From: Hepsetus odoe
Lineage: Eukaryota > Chordata > Actinopteri > Characiformes > Hepsetidae
DNA length: 64,000 bases
Reading direction: 5' to 3'
Assembly (NCBI GenBank): GCA_017165825.1
Contig: CM029372.1
Span: 855,466 to 919,465 of the forward strand
The position numbers were made by a program, and so were the translations under genes. Under the pieces are notes generated by a model. It did not search any database and was not told the DNA's origin. It worked only from the letters and a program-made list of their open reading frames with translations. This document shows, piece by piece, positions 37,672 to 48,501 of this stretch. Numbering within the stretch: the first letter of the stretch is position 1; the number at the start of each line of letters is the position of its first letter.

Positions 37672-39768
37672 TATATGTATTTATACACAACATACATATG
37701 TCATGTTGTGTTGAGTTAAATTTTTATTGTGCAGTATGACTTCTTTGTGTCGCTAGATGGTCTTCTTCTCAACAACAAAATTAATCAGAAATGAAACAAA
37801 TTAAATCTCACAATCTCTTGATTACTTGTATCAAAAATAAAAAGTTTCAAATGAGTGCTCTTGATTTATTGACTTAGTTATAAACATGTTTAATACTAAA
37901 AAGGTTATCTGTTTGTCAGGATCACTGAAAGAGAGGAAACCCGCAACAGCAGAATTTCACAAATACTTTATATAGGTATATATTTAGAAACTTTATGAAG
38001 TTAAAATTGAAATGTTTGTTATTGAAAAGTGTATGTTATTACTAGAACAATCAATAAAAAAATAATTTCATTAATTTATTACAAATATAATCAGTAGAAC
38101 ACCTTAATTTCAATTAAACTCAATGACACTGAGATACAGTTACATCCCTCGTCACCATGTCAACCTTGTTGATGGCTTGGTGTAGTGCTAGTGTGATTTT
38201 TTGATTAAAATATTCTTTGATAATGTTTGTTCAAAATATATATTTACAAAGATGTTCTTAAAGTAAAGCATCTTGCAAAATGCATGGTCATATGTTGATT
38301 TTTATACAGCAACAACATATTATCTCATGAGCTGACCTGTCACAGTAAATTCTGAAAAATGAAATGAAAGCTGTGATAGTCCTAAATTCTGTCTGTTTAA
38401 CCCAGAAGTCATACTTTTTCTTTGAGTCCAGCTCTACTTTCCACACATTTCATCAATTTACATTATTTTCTGTAAAACGATGGTGGTGAAATGAGATATT
38501 CATTATTAACAGTGCTTGCAAAATGTGTTGTGAAAGAATAGATAAAAATGATGATTGTTATGGGATTGCATTAGTTCTGCAGTTTAAGTAAATGGTGTGG
38601 AATGTGCATGAATGGGTTCAAATCAGGGGAACAAGCCAACAAATTACAACTTTTCTTCTGGTCATACGCACTATAGACTTTAAAATAATTGCTTGTTCAT
38701 TTTCATTTTTGCTGATCATATTTAAATATTTCAGAAGGTAGTTTATGGCATATAATAACCTTATTGAATTCTGCAACTTACTGACATCATTGTGCTTAAG
38801 TCACTTTCTCCTGCTGTTATGGTGTATTCACATAAAGCAGCAAGATGAACTGAGAGCACTCTCTTAAATCATTGCAAGCAATGTCATTGCTGAAAGAAAA
38901 ATCTCTAACCAGAAACATATGCTGAATGCTGAAAAAGGCAAAAGTGTACTCAGCACTCAAGTATCACTATGACTCTGCACAGATACTATTGAGGGCAGAA
39001 GCAACATCATAAAACCATCGTTGCTAAAAACATTAAGAAGTTACAGCAACAGTTCACTTTTTGCTGAAGATAAACAGTAGAAATAAAGATAAAATTTAAA
39101 GATAACTAATCATAAAAAAGAACTGCAGCCTTGGAAGTACACAACTACAAAAGTGAGGTTCAGAAAAATAGGTTGAAAGCTTTTAAAATGGACAGTTTAA
39201 GCTTTAGTGACAAAAGAGGCTTGTTTGTATTAGATATCAAGTATTTAATACATTTTTTATTATTTCTAACTTTGATCTCCTTGAAACAACAAGTTATTAA
39301 CTGATATCACGATTACTGTTTACCTATTTATTTTAAGGATTATTAACAAATTAATTATTTCATTTTTAATGTATTGACAATTACATGAAGTAAAATTGTT
39401 TTTTTTTTGTTGTTGTTGTTTGGATTCACAATTTTTCAAAGAATTTATAAGCAAAGCTGATAAATTCAGTGCCTAAAAGTCTTACAATGTTGCAACTAGA
39501 AAGTGGACATTAAAATGTGGCCTGTTGGTAAAACATATTTCCATTACTAAAATGGTGTGATGTTTTTTAATAATATTGCTTTTTTTAAGGTGCACTTTCT
39601 AGATACATAAGGTTAGCAGTGTATGTAAAGTGGTCTTACAAAACCTGTTCAATGAGCTTGAAGGTAAAGAATAGGGTTAACACAGTAGAATCTTTCACTG
39701 GTGTCATGACATACAGCACTACAATAATGATGGGAAGGCAACTTCAAATGGTAGCATGAGCTCATATA

Positions 39769-40700
39769 CACTGTGTGTGCGATTATTAGGCAAGTGAGTA
39801 TTTTGAGGATGAATTTTAATAATAAACAGTGTTATCAGTCAATCCAAAATGTTAATAACCCTAAAACCTGATTATTTTACAAAGGAAATTTGAGTGTGAG
39901 CATTCTCAGGGAAAAACATATGTGTGCACAATTATTAGGCAACTTAGGCAATTATTAGGCAAAGAATTATTATGCAAGTAAATGAAAAACGCTAATTTTC
40001 CCATCTCCCTTGTTAAAGTGAGAATAATAAACAGAATAAGAAACTCATTTAAAAAACTACCAGTATCACCACCCTTCTTTTTAATAACAGTCATAATCCT
40101 TCCATTCATGGAGTCTGTCAGTTTCTTGATCTGTTTACGATCAACTTTTGGTGCAGCAGCAACCATAGCTTCCCAGACACTGTACAGCAGGGATCACCAA
40201 CCTTTTTGAAACTGAGAGCTACTTCACGGATACTGAGCCATACGAAAATTTCATTTTCATTTTAAAATCTATATAAATGCAAATGTGATTAAAGAAGAAT
40301 AGCAACAGGATAAAATAAAATTTTAGATGTTGCTCACAGGTGAGTTGTGCTATTTTTAGAGCAGGCCTGTGGGCAACTTGTTTGGTCCTTGGGGGCACCC
40401 TGGTGCCTGCAGGCACCATGTTGGTGACCCCTGCTGTACAGAGTGGTGAACTGTTTTCCTTCCCTATAAATCTCTCATTTAAGAAGGTCCGCAAGTTCTC
40501 AATAGGGTTAAGGTCAGGTGAGGAAGGGAGCCATGTCATTATTCTTTCATCTTTAAGGCCTTTACTGGCGAGCCACGCAGTGGAGTGCTTCCATGGATGT
40601 GATGGAGCATCGTCCTGCATAAAAATTATGGTCTTCTTGAAAGATGCAAACGTTTTTGGGTTCCTGGTAGATTCACGTTTTATTTTTGTCAAATCTTTGG
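39769..40700 (-). mobile_element. Tc1/mariner-like element, truncated, with nested hAT MITE
   Basis: The left end (ACTGTGTGTGCGATTATTAG) matches the family seen at 17.06 kb. The minus strand carries transposase parts: FMQDDAPSHPWKHSTAWLAS and SPDLNPIENLRTFLNERFIG (about 40690-40442), then, after a hAT insertion, a C-terminal piece (about 40187-40090). The N-terminal half and the right end are missing. Confidence 0.8.
40188..40433. mobile_element. hAT-type MITE nested in the Tc1-like element
   Basis: 246 bp with inverted ends CAGGGATCACCAAC and GTTGGTGACCCCTG and a perfect 8-bp duplication CTGTACAG at 40180-40187 and 40434-40441. Eight-base duplications are the hAT signature. No transposase inside. 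Confidence 0.88.
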
Positions 40701-40920
40701 CATTGTGAGCTTAATAGTCACAGAGTTCACTCCTTGTGTAAAGTTTTCTGCGTGTTAATCCAGTGTAACCTTGATGGATCATTTAAGAACTTGTTAATGT
40801 TCTTTGTCTTTAATGTCTATAATTTGTCTATAATGTTAATTGTCTTGATGGATGGCAGGAAAGGCCAAGCTATACAAGAAACTCAAAGAGCTCAGATTGG
40901 GTTTTGACTATTGTAAATTT

Positions 40921-40992
40921 TTGGGCTTATAAAGCCAGCCCCCAATGAAGTCCAGGTGTGCTCACTCAGAGCAGAGCGCCGTCACCATGACA
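40921..40992 (-). mobile_element. LTR fragment of the same family
   Basis: About 70 bp matches the U3 end of the family: on the minus strand TGTCATGG, the GCGCTCTGCTCTGA segment and a TATAAG box. The rest of the LTR is absent or too diverged. Confidence 0.6.
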
Positions 40993-41379
40993 TAAGGTGC
41001 TTAGATTATGGTGACGGACAGCAAATCTTGAGATATACAGCAGGTTTATCTTTCAGATTCAGCTTCAAATGGTGGGCTGTCATCCATGAAGAGATGTTAA
41101 CCAGACATGCCGAGATTAGAAGAAAGTGCAAAGGAAAGAAGGGGAAAGCTCAGGAGATGAAGTTAGCAAGAGAAAAAAAATGTAAAAATAAATAAATAAA
41201 TAAGAATGGGAGAGGATCAAGGTTTTGTGCATGCTACAGTCTATGTGGAGTAGATTTGGGTCCTCTCCAAGTTACTTTGATTAAGAGCTTACCTTCTGGG
41301 GCTGACAAGGATGGTGGCAAAGATTTTGTGTAACACTTTGGCTTCCTCTTCCTTCCTGAATTAATTTTATCCACATTAT

Positions 41380-41690
41380 ACTGATGGCCATATGACATTA
41401 TGTTATGTTACCAGCTGTGTTACACAGGTTGGAGACGATGATGCTGACAAAAAGTGTGGGATTGCGTTGGTTTAAGCACGTGCGGAGGAGAGATGAGAAT
41501 TATAGCAGGAGGATGTTGAGGTTGGAACTGCCATGCAAGAGTTTATGGATGTGGTGAGAGAGGACATGCAGGTGGTTAGAGTGAAAGAGGAAGATGCAGA
41601 GGACAGGAAGAAATGGAGATGGATGATCCGCTGTGAGGACCAACAACGGGAGCAGCAGAATGCAAAAGAAGACTGTGATTACTATGTTTT
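41380..41690 (+). mobile_element. RTE-like LINE C-terminal fragment
   Basis: The plus strand contains remnants of the family's C-terminal coding end, including LRWFKHV, RRM and LELP-like segments and a run encoding EDRKKWRWMI. Stops and frameshifts are frequent. Confidence 0.6.
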
Positions 41691-41982
41691 TTATTAAGAT
41701 AACTAGATATTTATATTTTAGGAATATGCTGTTAAACAGTTAAACAGTTAGTATATAAGACTGTTTGTGCACATGCACATAAAGACATGACAGGAAATAA
41801 TGCTTTAAACCAAATAAATTTTAGTTTTACCTTTTATATTTCATACATTATAATCAGTACATTAATTTACTGCAGATTTTCCCCTTCAATATATTTAAGA
41901 CGACATGACCCTCTTTCTCCCTATAAATCTTGACTTGTGCGAGAAGAGGAGATAAATTACTATGATATTCAAGGCTGGGTTA

Positions 41983-42291
41983 TGTAACAGTGGCGGGTTG
42001 CGGGTAGGACGTGAACGCAGAGCCAGTAGTCCAGAATATAACTTTATTGTCCATAGTAACCAAAACCAGATACAAGGACTGCAGTCCTGACCAAAACGAG
42101 ACACAAGGAACTGCAGTCGTGACCAAAACAGCTTTACCTAGTGAATGAACCACGCTCTGCTCTGACTCATTGGGGCTTAAATAGTCAGCCGTCAGCCCCA
42201 ATGAAGCACACCTGTGCCTTCATGAGCTCAGGTGTGCACAGTCAGAACACAGCGCCCTCTACTGCTCCAAACATGAAGCCCAACCATGACA
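41983..42291 (-). repeat. 3' LTR of the cargo element
   Basis: Closely similar to the LTR at 45843-46141. On the minus strand it runs from TGTCATGG to TGTTACA, with TATTTAAG, the GTGGTTCATTC predicted start (42143-42153) and AATAAAG. A G-run tract, typical of a polypurine tract, abuts its upstream edge at about 42294-42308. Confidence 0.88.
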
Positions 42292-42537
42292 GGAGCCCCC
42301 CCCCAAAAAAAGGCACAACTCCCAGGGTGCTAAATCACAGCCTCGCCCTGAGCTGAACCTCTGGGGGAGGACAAACAAAAAATAAATAAATAAACATAAG
42401 CAGCCCCCTTAATGGATCACATGGCCGGGTCCACAAAGCATAACCAACCAAAGGGGGCCCCTGACCAGCCGCAGCCATGTCCAGGGCGGTTGCGGTGGTG
42501 AGGGGTATCCCAAAGCTCTAGTCCATGGTTGGCCCCC

Positions 42538-43862
42538 CTAGTCATAAGGGCAGCCTCTCCCACTTGGCATAGGAGGCTGCCGTGATAGAAGCAGAACAGT
42601 GGTGGAAGGACACCACCACTCTTGCTTCTCCTCAGGGAAAGAGTTTTGCTGGTATTCTGTTGTAATCTGAGCACCCTTCTCAGAGTTCTCACATGGCTGC
42701 TCAGCCTCTGGAATCTTTACCTGCCTCTCCTTCTCCATCAGACTGTTCCTCAGCTGCTCCACTTTGGATTTATCCACCAGGGTCCCAGCATGCACTGGTG
42801 TCTGCTGAGTGAGTTGAGATTCCAAGATCTTCAATTTTGCTTCCATACCTCTGACATGTTTTTCCAGCTCTTTGAGCTTAATGGCCTCTCTCTGGGCTTT
42901 TCCCAGTTCAGCCTGCAGAGCGACGCTGTTGGCCTGCACCTGCTTCAGCTCTGCCCTGGTCTGATTCAGCTGTTCTTCCATAGTGGCTACTTTAGCCTCC
43001 AGCTTCTCCTGAAAGGTTGGAATCTCTACTCTCTTTGTTGCCTGGCGTGCAGTTTGGTTCTTCTGTTTATCTGTTTTCTCCAACCTCTCTCTTTGGACAA
43101 AAATCACTGCTTGCAGCTTTTTCCTTAAGACCTCTCTTTCTTGCATGAGTTTAATGACCTCTCCTTGAAGCTCACCTTTGTCTTTAGCCAGAGCTTTTCT
43201 TTCTGTTTCCATGGTTTCAATCTCAGAGGCTTCTCTCTCTGTCAACTGCTGGGTGAGCCTTGTCAACAACTCCTCCTGCTGAGTGATCTGAATCTTCATG
43301 CAGCTGATCTGTTCCTCTCTTTGGTGAATGTTCATGAGAAGTGCATTGTGGTTCACATTGGCCTGTCGGAGCTTTTCTGATCCATTCCTTAGTTTCTCCT
43401 GGGTACTGTTCAAGCTTTCCGTTAACCAAATAATCCTTCTCTCTCTGGTCTGTACAGTCCTTTTCATTTTCTAGGTACCCAGCCTGCTTTTCCTCCAGTT
43501 CCCTATTAACTTTAGCTAATTCTTCCTGAAGGGACCTTACCTCAGACTGGTTGCTCTCCTGCAGGTGATTCATGGCGTGGAGAGAGACATTGTCATTTTC
43601 CAATTTCTTACACTTCGCCTCCAGTTCATGCAAAATGTGTCTCAGTTCAAAATTTCCTGAACATGGTTTCTGCTCACTTCAGCCTCTAATTCCGTCTCCT
43701 GAAGCTTCTCTGAGACTTGACAATTGGCCAGTGTAGCATCCTTTAACTTTACATTCAAAACATCAAGATCCTGGTTCCGTGCACAAATTTCATGATCCTT
43801 GGTTGTGAGTTCAGCCTCCATTTTCTGGAGCTGCTGGGAAAGAACAATTTTGGCTTGTCTTT
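42538..43862 (-). pseudogene. Coiled-coil coding sequence carried inside the LTR element
   Basis: On the minus strand about 1.2 kb reads as nearly continuous heptad-rich protein across three frames: about 43862-43640, 43633-43470 and 43467-42538. Frameshifts near 43640 and 43470 join them. Typical segments are LQEELAKVNRELEEK, QQEELLTRLTQQLTEREA and KLEAKVATMEEQLNQTRAEL. The composition (E, Q, K, L; no membrane segment) is that of a long cytoskeletal or spindle-type coiled-coil protein, but I cannot name the source. There are no intron-like interruptions, which fits capture from a spliced RNA. The last 60 codons lose the heptad pattern. No viral enzyme motif is present. Confidence 0.6.
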
Positions 43863-43864
43863 CT

Positions 43865-44388
43865 TCACCCAGAACAGACTTTCAGTGTCAGTTCACTGAT
43901 TATTCTATCATTCCCACTAACCTGGAGCCGCTCCTTCTCTCCTTTATTCCTGGCAGATGGGTTAGTGGTACTGGGTTTGGGGGTCGAATCCTTGATGCCG
44001 CTTTTCATGCTGCGAAGGGCCTTCATGGTCGACTTCCCTTGTTGAACAGCGCAGGGGGCATTTTCTGCCGGCTTCCTGCTTTCCGTGTCACGGGCGGCCT
44101 TCTTTGCCGTCTTCCCGCATTGAATTACGCAGCACGCATTCTCCGCCGTCTTCCCGCTGTGATTCACGCAGGGCACGTTCTCCGCTGTCTTCCCGCTGTG
44201 ATTCACGCAGGGCACGTTCTCCGCCGACATCCCGCATTGTAGCCGGTAAGGAGCAGGGAGTGGTGTGGGAGGGGGAATGGGCAAAGACTCTTCCACTAGT
44301 CGGTCAAGGGACCGGCGAACTGCCACCGTTATGGACATCAGCGCCTGCTTAATCCGGCCGTACTTCTCAAGTCACTCGTTGGGCTCTA
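43865..44388 (-). pseudogene. Basic 13-residue tandem-repeat region of the LTR element cargo
   Basis: Read on the minus strand, a 157-residue frame (44338-43865) begins MSITVAVRRSLDRLVEES, passes a proline-rich stretch, and then has six degenerate 13-residue units at residues 38-115 (43994-44227). Two adjacent units share TAENVPCVNHSGK or nearly so; the others drift. The rest is lysine- and serine-rich. Upstream of the methionine the frame stays open back to a TGA just inside the LINE junction, so the original protein was longer. I do not recognise the domain. It leads directly into the coiled-coil region, suggesting one original protein. Confidence 0.5.
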
Positions 44389-45601
44389 GTCAAGTCAAGT
44401 AGGATTTTATTGTCATTTCAGCCATATACACAGTACACAGTGAAACGAAATAACGTTCCTCCAGGACCCTGGTGCTACACACAAGACAAGACACAAGACA
44501 ACATAAGACACAACATGGGGAAACAAGTGCAGACAAGACAGACAACAACAGACGGCACGACAGACAGTACATTCATCTGTAGAGGGCTGCAGTGTTGTGG
44601 AACAAAGCAGCCCAGGTAGATTATGGTGTAGCAGTGTAGTGGAGCAGTGTTACTGATAGAGAGCAACACGAGATAAATAAATAAATACAGGATGAAAAGT
44701 GGACTGGGTTTAAGAGTTCAAGATATTGGTGGTTTCAGAGTTCAAGAGTCTGATGGCCAGGGGGAAGAAACTATTTCCCATCCTGGAAGTGGAGGCCCGT
44801 ATGCTGCGGAACCTTTTCCCGGATGGCAGGGGGGAGAAGAGAGTGTGGGATGGGTGGGAGGGATCATCCACAATGCTGGTTGCTTTGCGGATGCAGCGAG
44901 TGGTGAAAATGTCCTGTACAGAGGGCAGAGAGATCCCGATGATCTTCTCAGCTGTTCTCACTACCCGTTGTAGGGACTTGCGGTCTAAGACGTTGCAGTT
45001 CCCGTACCAGGCAGTAATGCAGCCACTCAGGATGCTCTCAATGGTTCCTCTGTAAAAGATGGTGAGGATGGAAGGTGGGAGATGGGCTTTCCTCAGTCTG
45101 CGCAGGAAGTAGAGGTGCTGCTGGGCTTTCTTTGTGATGGAGTTGGTGTTGAGGGACCACGTGAGGTTGTCAGTGATGTGAACACCAAGAAACTTGGTGC
45201 TCTGGACCAACTCCACAGGTGAGGTGTTGATGATAAGTGGAGTGTGGTCCCGATGGGATCTCCTGAAGTCAACAACCATCTCTTTAGTCTTGTCGACATT
45301 CAGAGACAGGTTGTTGGTTCTGCACCAGTCCATCAGCTCCTGTATCTCCTCTCTGTAAGCTGCCTCGTCTCCACCGCTGATCAGACCCACCACGGTTGTA
45401 TCATCAGCGAATTTGATGATGTGGTTCGAGCTGTGCTTGGCTGCACAGTCGTGGGTCATCAGTGTGAACAGCAGTGGGCTGAGCACACAGCCCTGGGGGG
45501 CTCCTGTGCTCAGTGTGATGGTGTTGGAGGTGCTGCTACTGATCCTGACTGGCTGGGGTCTCCCAGTCAGGAAGTCCAGGATCGCTTTGAGAAGAGGCGA
45601 G
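44389..45601 (-). mobile_element. 5'-truncated LINE (CR1/Rex/L2 type) inserted in the LTR element
   Basis: The minus strand carries the second half of a reverse transcriptase: TGAPQGCVLSPLLF, then the catalytic FADDTT (about 45410), then NLSLNVDKTKEMVVDF, and a C-terminal tail ending at 44710. The 3' UTR runs to a TCAAGTCAAGT tail at 44389-44400. The upstream half is missing, as is usual for target-primed insertion. Its edges interrupt the LTR element's coding sequence, so it arrived later. The same 3' tail recurs at 59733, 63090 and 63600. Confidence 0.85.
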
Positions 45602-45819
45602 CCAGACTGAGTACACCAGCAGCTCCAGGCGTCTCAAGAGCTCCTTGGCTGTTGCGCTATGTGCCCCTCTGATGCGTCGCGGTGCTCTGGTGAACACGCA
45701 GCCAGCCGTGTTGGCATCAAGGTCCCCAGTTGCTGAACCTCCATCCTGAGGTCCTCCACCATAACTCGGAGTGCCCGCTCATGCTCCTCGAACCAGCCTT
45801 TGAGGCTCGCAACGTCCAG
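45602..45819 (-). pseudogene. Gag-like N-terminal remnant of the LTR element
   Basis: An open frame follows the priming site on the minus strand. It reads DVASLKGWFEEHERALRVMV and then further charged helical sequence ending in QQL, which resembles the helical start of sushi-class Gag proteins. The expected start codon position, after a CACC context, holds CTG at 45817-45819 in place of ATG. A one-base frameshift at about 45645 is followed by ELLRRLELL, and then the inserted LINE cuts the frame. Gag assignment is by general resemblance only; no capsid or zinc-knuckle region remains. Confidence 0.45.
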
Positions 45820-45830
45820 GTGGTGGTATG

Positions 45831-45840
45831 GTGGTTCATT
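45831..45840 (-). promoter_or_regulatory. Self-priming primer-binding site
   Basis: On the minus strand AATGAACCAC lies two bases after the 5' LTR. It is the exact complement of GTGGTTCATT at 46030-46039, which is about 30 nt after the TATA box and so the likely first bases of the RNA. This arrangement is known from Tf1 and vertebrate sushi elements, where the RNA 5' end folds back to prime reverse transcription in place of a tRNA. Confidence 0.75.
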
Positions 45841-45842
45841 TC

Positions 45843-46141
45843 TGTAACGGTGGCAGGGTGCGGGTAGGACGTCAACGTAGAGCCAGTAGACCAGAACATA
45901 ACTTTATTGTCCATAGAACCAAAACCAGATACAAGGACTGCAGTCCTGACCAAAACGAGACACAAGGAACTGCAGTCATGACCAAAACAGGAAATAAAAA
46001 CCACCATTATCTATAGGCTTTACCTAGTGAATGAACCACGCTCTGCTCTGAATCATTGGGGCTTAAATAGTCAGCCCTCAGGTGTGCTCAGTCAGAACAG
46101 AGCACCCTCTACCGCACAAAACATGAAGCCCAACCATGATA
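45843..46141 (-). repeat. 5' LTR of the cargo element
   Basis: Read on the minus strand it has TATTTAAG about 30 nt before a predicted RNA start GTGGTTCATTC (46029-46039), an AATAAA signal near its end, and a CCGTTACA terminus. The opposite end is TATCATGG where the other copies have TGTCATGG or TGTCACGG, so one terminal base has mutated. The flanking GGTTA matches that beside the other LTR. Confidence 0.85.
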
Positions 46142-46369
46142 GGTTAGCGGTACTGTACATCAGGTATGTTGCCTTAAAATTCAGTTGTTGAGATACAGGC
46201 TATATTAGGCAGCTAGAGAACCATCAGTTCTTGAATTTGATGGGTTGAAATCAAGAAAATTGGCAAGTGCTAGGATTTGAGTGAATGAATAAATTTCAGT
46301 CACTCAAATTTCCTCAGATTTTCAAAATTTCCTACTAAAAGTTGTCCAAGGAAGTACAACTGGTGAAAT

Positions 46370-46740
46370 GATGACAGGGTCATAGACATTCAAGGGTCAA
46401 TGATATGTAAGGCTAGTGCATATAATACAGTCCCACAAACGAGCCACTGTAGCACTCTTTGCTGAAAAAATCCATGCTGGCTCTTAAGTGTCATTGTAGC
46501 TTGTGGTCTATGGGGCTGCAAAGTCAGTCAGAGTGCCCATGCTAGCTCTTGTCCACCTCCGAGAGCATTAGACACAACAGCATTAAAGCTGCACCACAGA
46601 CCTATAGTCAGAAGATGGCCTGATCTGATTAATCAGGTGTCCTTTTAGATTGTGAGGATAGGGACCTGGTGAAGAGATGGCATCAGGATGCACTGTGGGA
46701 AGAAGGCAAACCAGTTGATAAAGTAATTAAGCACTGTCAA
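46370..46740. repeat. Decayed interspersed repeat, family unclear
   Basis: Text such as GGCATCAGGATGCACTGTGG then GAAGAAGGCAAACC is of a kind I associate with repeated fish sequence, but I cannot name the family and no frame is open. It lies just outside the LTR element. Confidence 0.35.
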
Positions 46741-47599
46741 AAATAAAATATGAAGTGCTAGGAATCTGCAAATGCATTGTTTTTTTTGCATTGAAAAAAG
46801 GATGGATAATTCTTAATTCCTTTGTTTATGATATCATGTTTTCTGGCTTTCTGCATCCAATGATAACTCTACTATTCTCAATTTACTGAACAGCAGAGCA
46901 GTTTACTTATTTTCAGCTGAAATCTGCATAGTTCCACTTAAAAAAAATTTTTTTTTGTTTGTTTTATCTCAGTAGCTAATAGCTAATAGGACTTACACAT
47001 TTGCTTTTTAAGGCACACACGTGTTAGTGGACATACTCACAAATGACCGGGATTCATTGTATTAAAGGTTCTCAGTACTTTACACCATCATAAAGTAAAC
47101 ATATATGTTAAGTTATTTTTCATTATATATTTTAAGTATATTTTGTTTTTTGAGATTTGTTTTTACATTATTTTATTGTAATTGTGATTTGTTTTACTCA
47201 ATGCATTTTCAGAATATAACATTATGTTGCAATGTTGCAGTTCATTTTAAAATCATATGAGGTTCTCAGTGGTGAAATTTGACACTTCTGAAATCTAAGA
47301 AACAAAATGAAAGGTGTAGAATGCAGATAAATCCCTGTTTTAAAACTCATGAATCACAGAACAAGTTCATTTGTCCAAGTTTGCTGTATGAGGAGACTTC
47401 TCCCTTTATGTGTTTTTTTTATAGTCAAAGTGTTTAATTCAGAATTTTTTTAAGTAACTGAATGGAAAAAGAGGTTTTTGTTTGGTTCCAGGAAAGCAAG
47501 TTTATTTCTTTTTGATAAATATTATGCCAGTACTCTTAACAGATATGGGGTATATTGTTCTGGTCAGACCAGTAACAAAGAGGTAACAGAGTAGGATTT

Positions 47600-48501
47600 A
47601 TCATCACTCATTATGTATAGCTATGTATATACAATGTAATACAGGTTTAGAACATGTGACATTCTCCTTTATACCAGATGTAATGGGACACACATTTCCA
47701 AAAAGTTTAGCTTTTGTTTCGTCAGTCCACAGAATATGTTCCCAAAAGTCTTGGGGATCAGCAAGATGAATTTTGGCGAAATTGAGATGAGCCTTTATGT
47801 GCTTTTTGGTCAACAGGGTTCTCCTTGGAACTTTCTCCATTATTGCCTAGTCTATTTCTTCTGGTTGAGTCATGAATACTGACCTGAACTGAGGCAAGTG
47901 AGGTCTGCATTTCTTAAGATGTTATTCTGGGTTCTTTTGTGATCTCTTTGATGAGTTGTTGCTGTGCTCTTGGGGTAATTTTTGTAGGCCAGCCATTTCT
48001 GGGAAGGTTCACTACTATTCCATGTTTTCTCTATTTGTGGATAATGGCTCTCTCTGTGCTTCGCTGGAGCACCAAAGCTTTAGAAATGGCTTTTCCAGAC
48101 TGATAGATGTCATTTACTTTGTTTCTCATCTGTTCCTGAATTTCTTTAGATACTGTCATGACGACTTCCTTTTTCTGACAGGTTCTATTTAAGTGATCTC
48201 TTGACTCAACAGGGCTGACAGTAATCAGGCCTGGGTATGGCTAGTGAAATTGAATCCAAAATATGCAGTTAACCACAGTTACTTCATGGTTTAACAATTA
48301 TTTTGTCACAGAGGGCAATGTAGATTTGAATGTTTTTTTTTCTCAATAAAGAAAAACATCACTTAAAAACTGCATTTTGTGTTTACTTGGGTTATCTTTG
48401 TATAATATTTAAATTTGTCTGATTATATGAATAATTTAAGTGTTACAAATATGCAAAAATGTAAAAAATCTGGAGGGGGCAAATACTTTTTCATAACACA
48501 G
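47600..48501 (-). mobile_element. Tc1-like element, left-truncated
   Basis: The right end (GGGGGCAAATACTTTTTCAT to ACACAG, then TA) is a typical Tc1 terminus. On the minus strand the transposase includes LLTKKHIKAHLNFAKIHLAD and HILWTDETKAKLFG (frame 47840-47604); earlier parts up to about 48190 are in broken frames. The coding end and left terminus are missing. Confidence 0.75.

Larger units (their letters stand above)
41983..46141 (-). mobile_element. Non-autonomous LTR retrotransposon (Tf1/sushi-like) with coiled-coil cargo
   Basis: Two same-orientation LTRs (41983-42291 and 45843-46141) bound an interior of 3.55 kb. The 5-bp target duplication GGTTA lies at 41978-41982 and 46142-46146, so the insertion is complete. 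On the minus strand the order is: 5' LTR, self-priming site (45831-45840), a short gag-like frame, an inserted LINE (about 44389-45601), a 13-residue repeat region, a coiled-coil region, a G-rich polypurine tract at about 42294-42308, and 3' LTR. No protease, reverse transcriptase, RNase H or integrase is seen apart from that of the inserted LINE. Without the LINE the interior is about 2.3 kb, too short for gag-pol. It would therefore need enzymes from a related element. The LTRs differ at several bases, so the insertion is not new. Confidence 0.85.

Noticed and set aside
42622..43128. 168-codon plus-strand frame rich in Leu and Phe
   Set aside because: It is the antisense of the coiled-coil sequence; Glu/Lys/Gln codons read backward give Leu/Phe/Ser.
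44710..45486. LINE reverse transcriptase read as the pol gene of the LTR element
   Set aside because: It has a non-LTR RT pattern, its own 3' UTR and TCAAG tail, and an identical kind of copy lies in an RTE at 59.7 kb; it is a later insertion.
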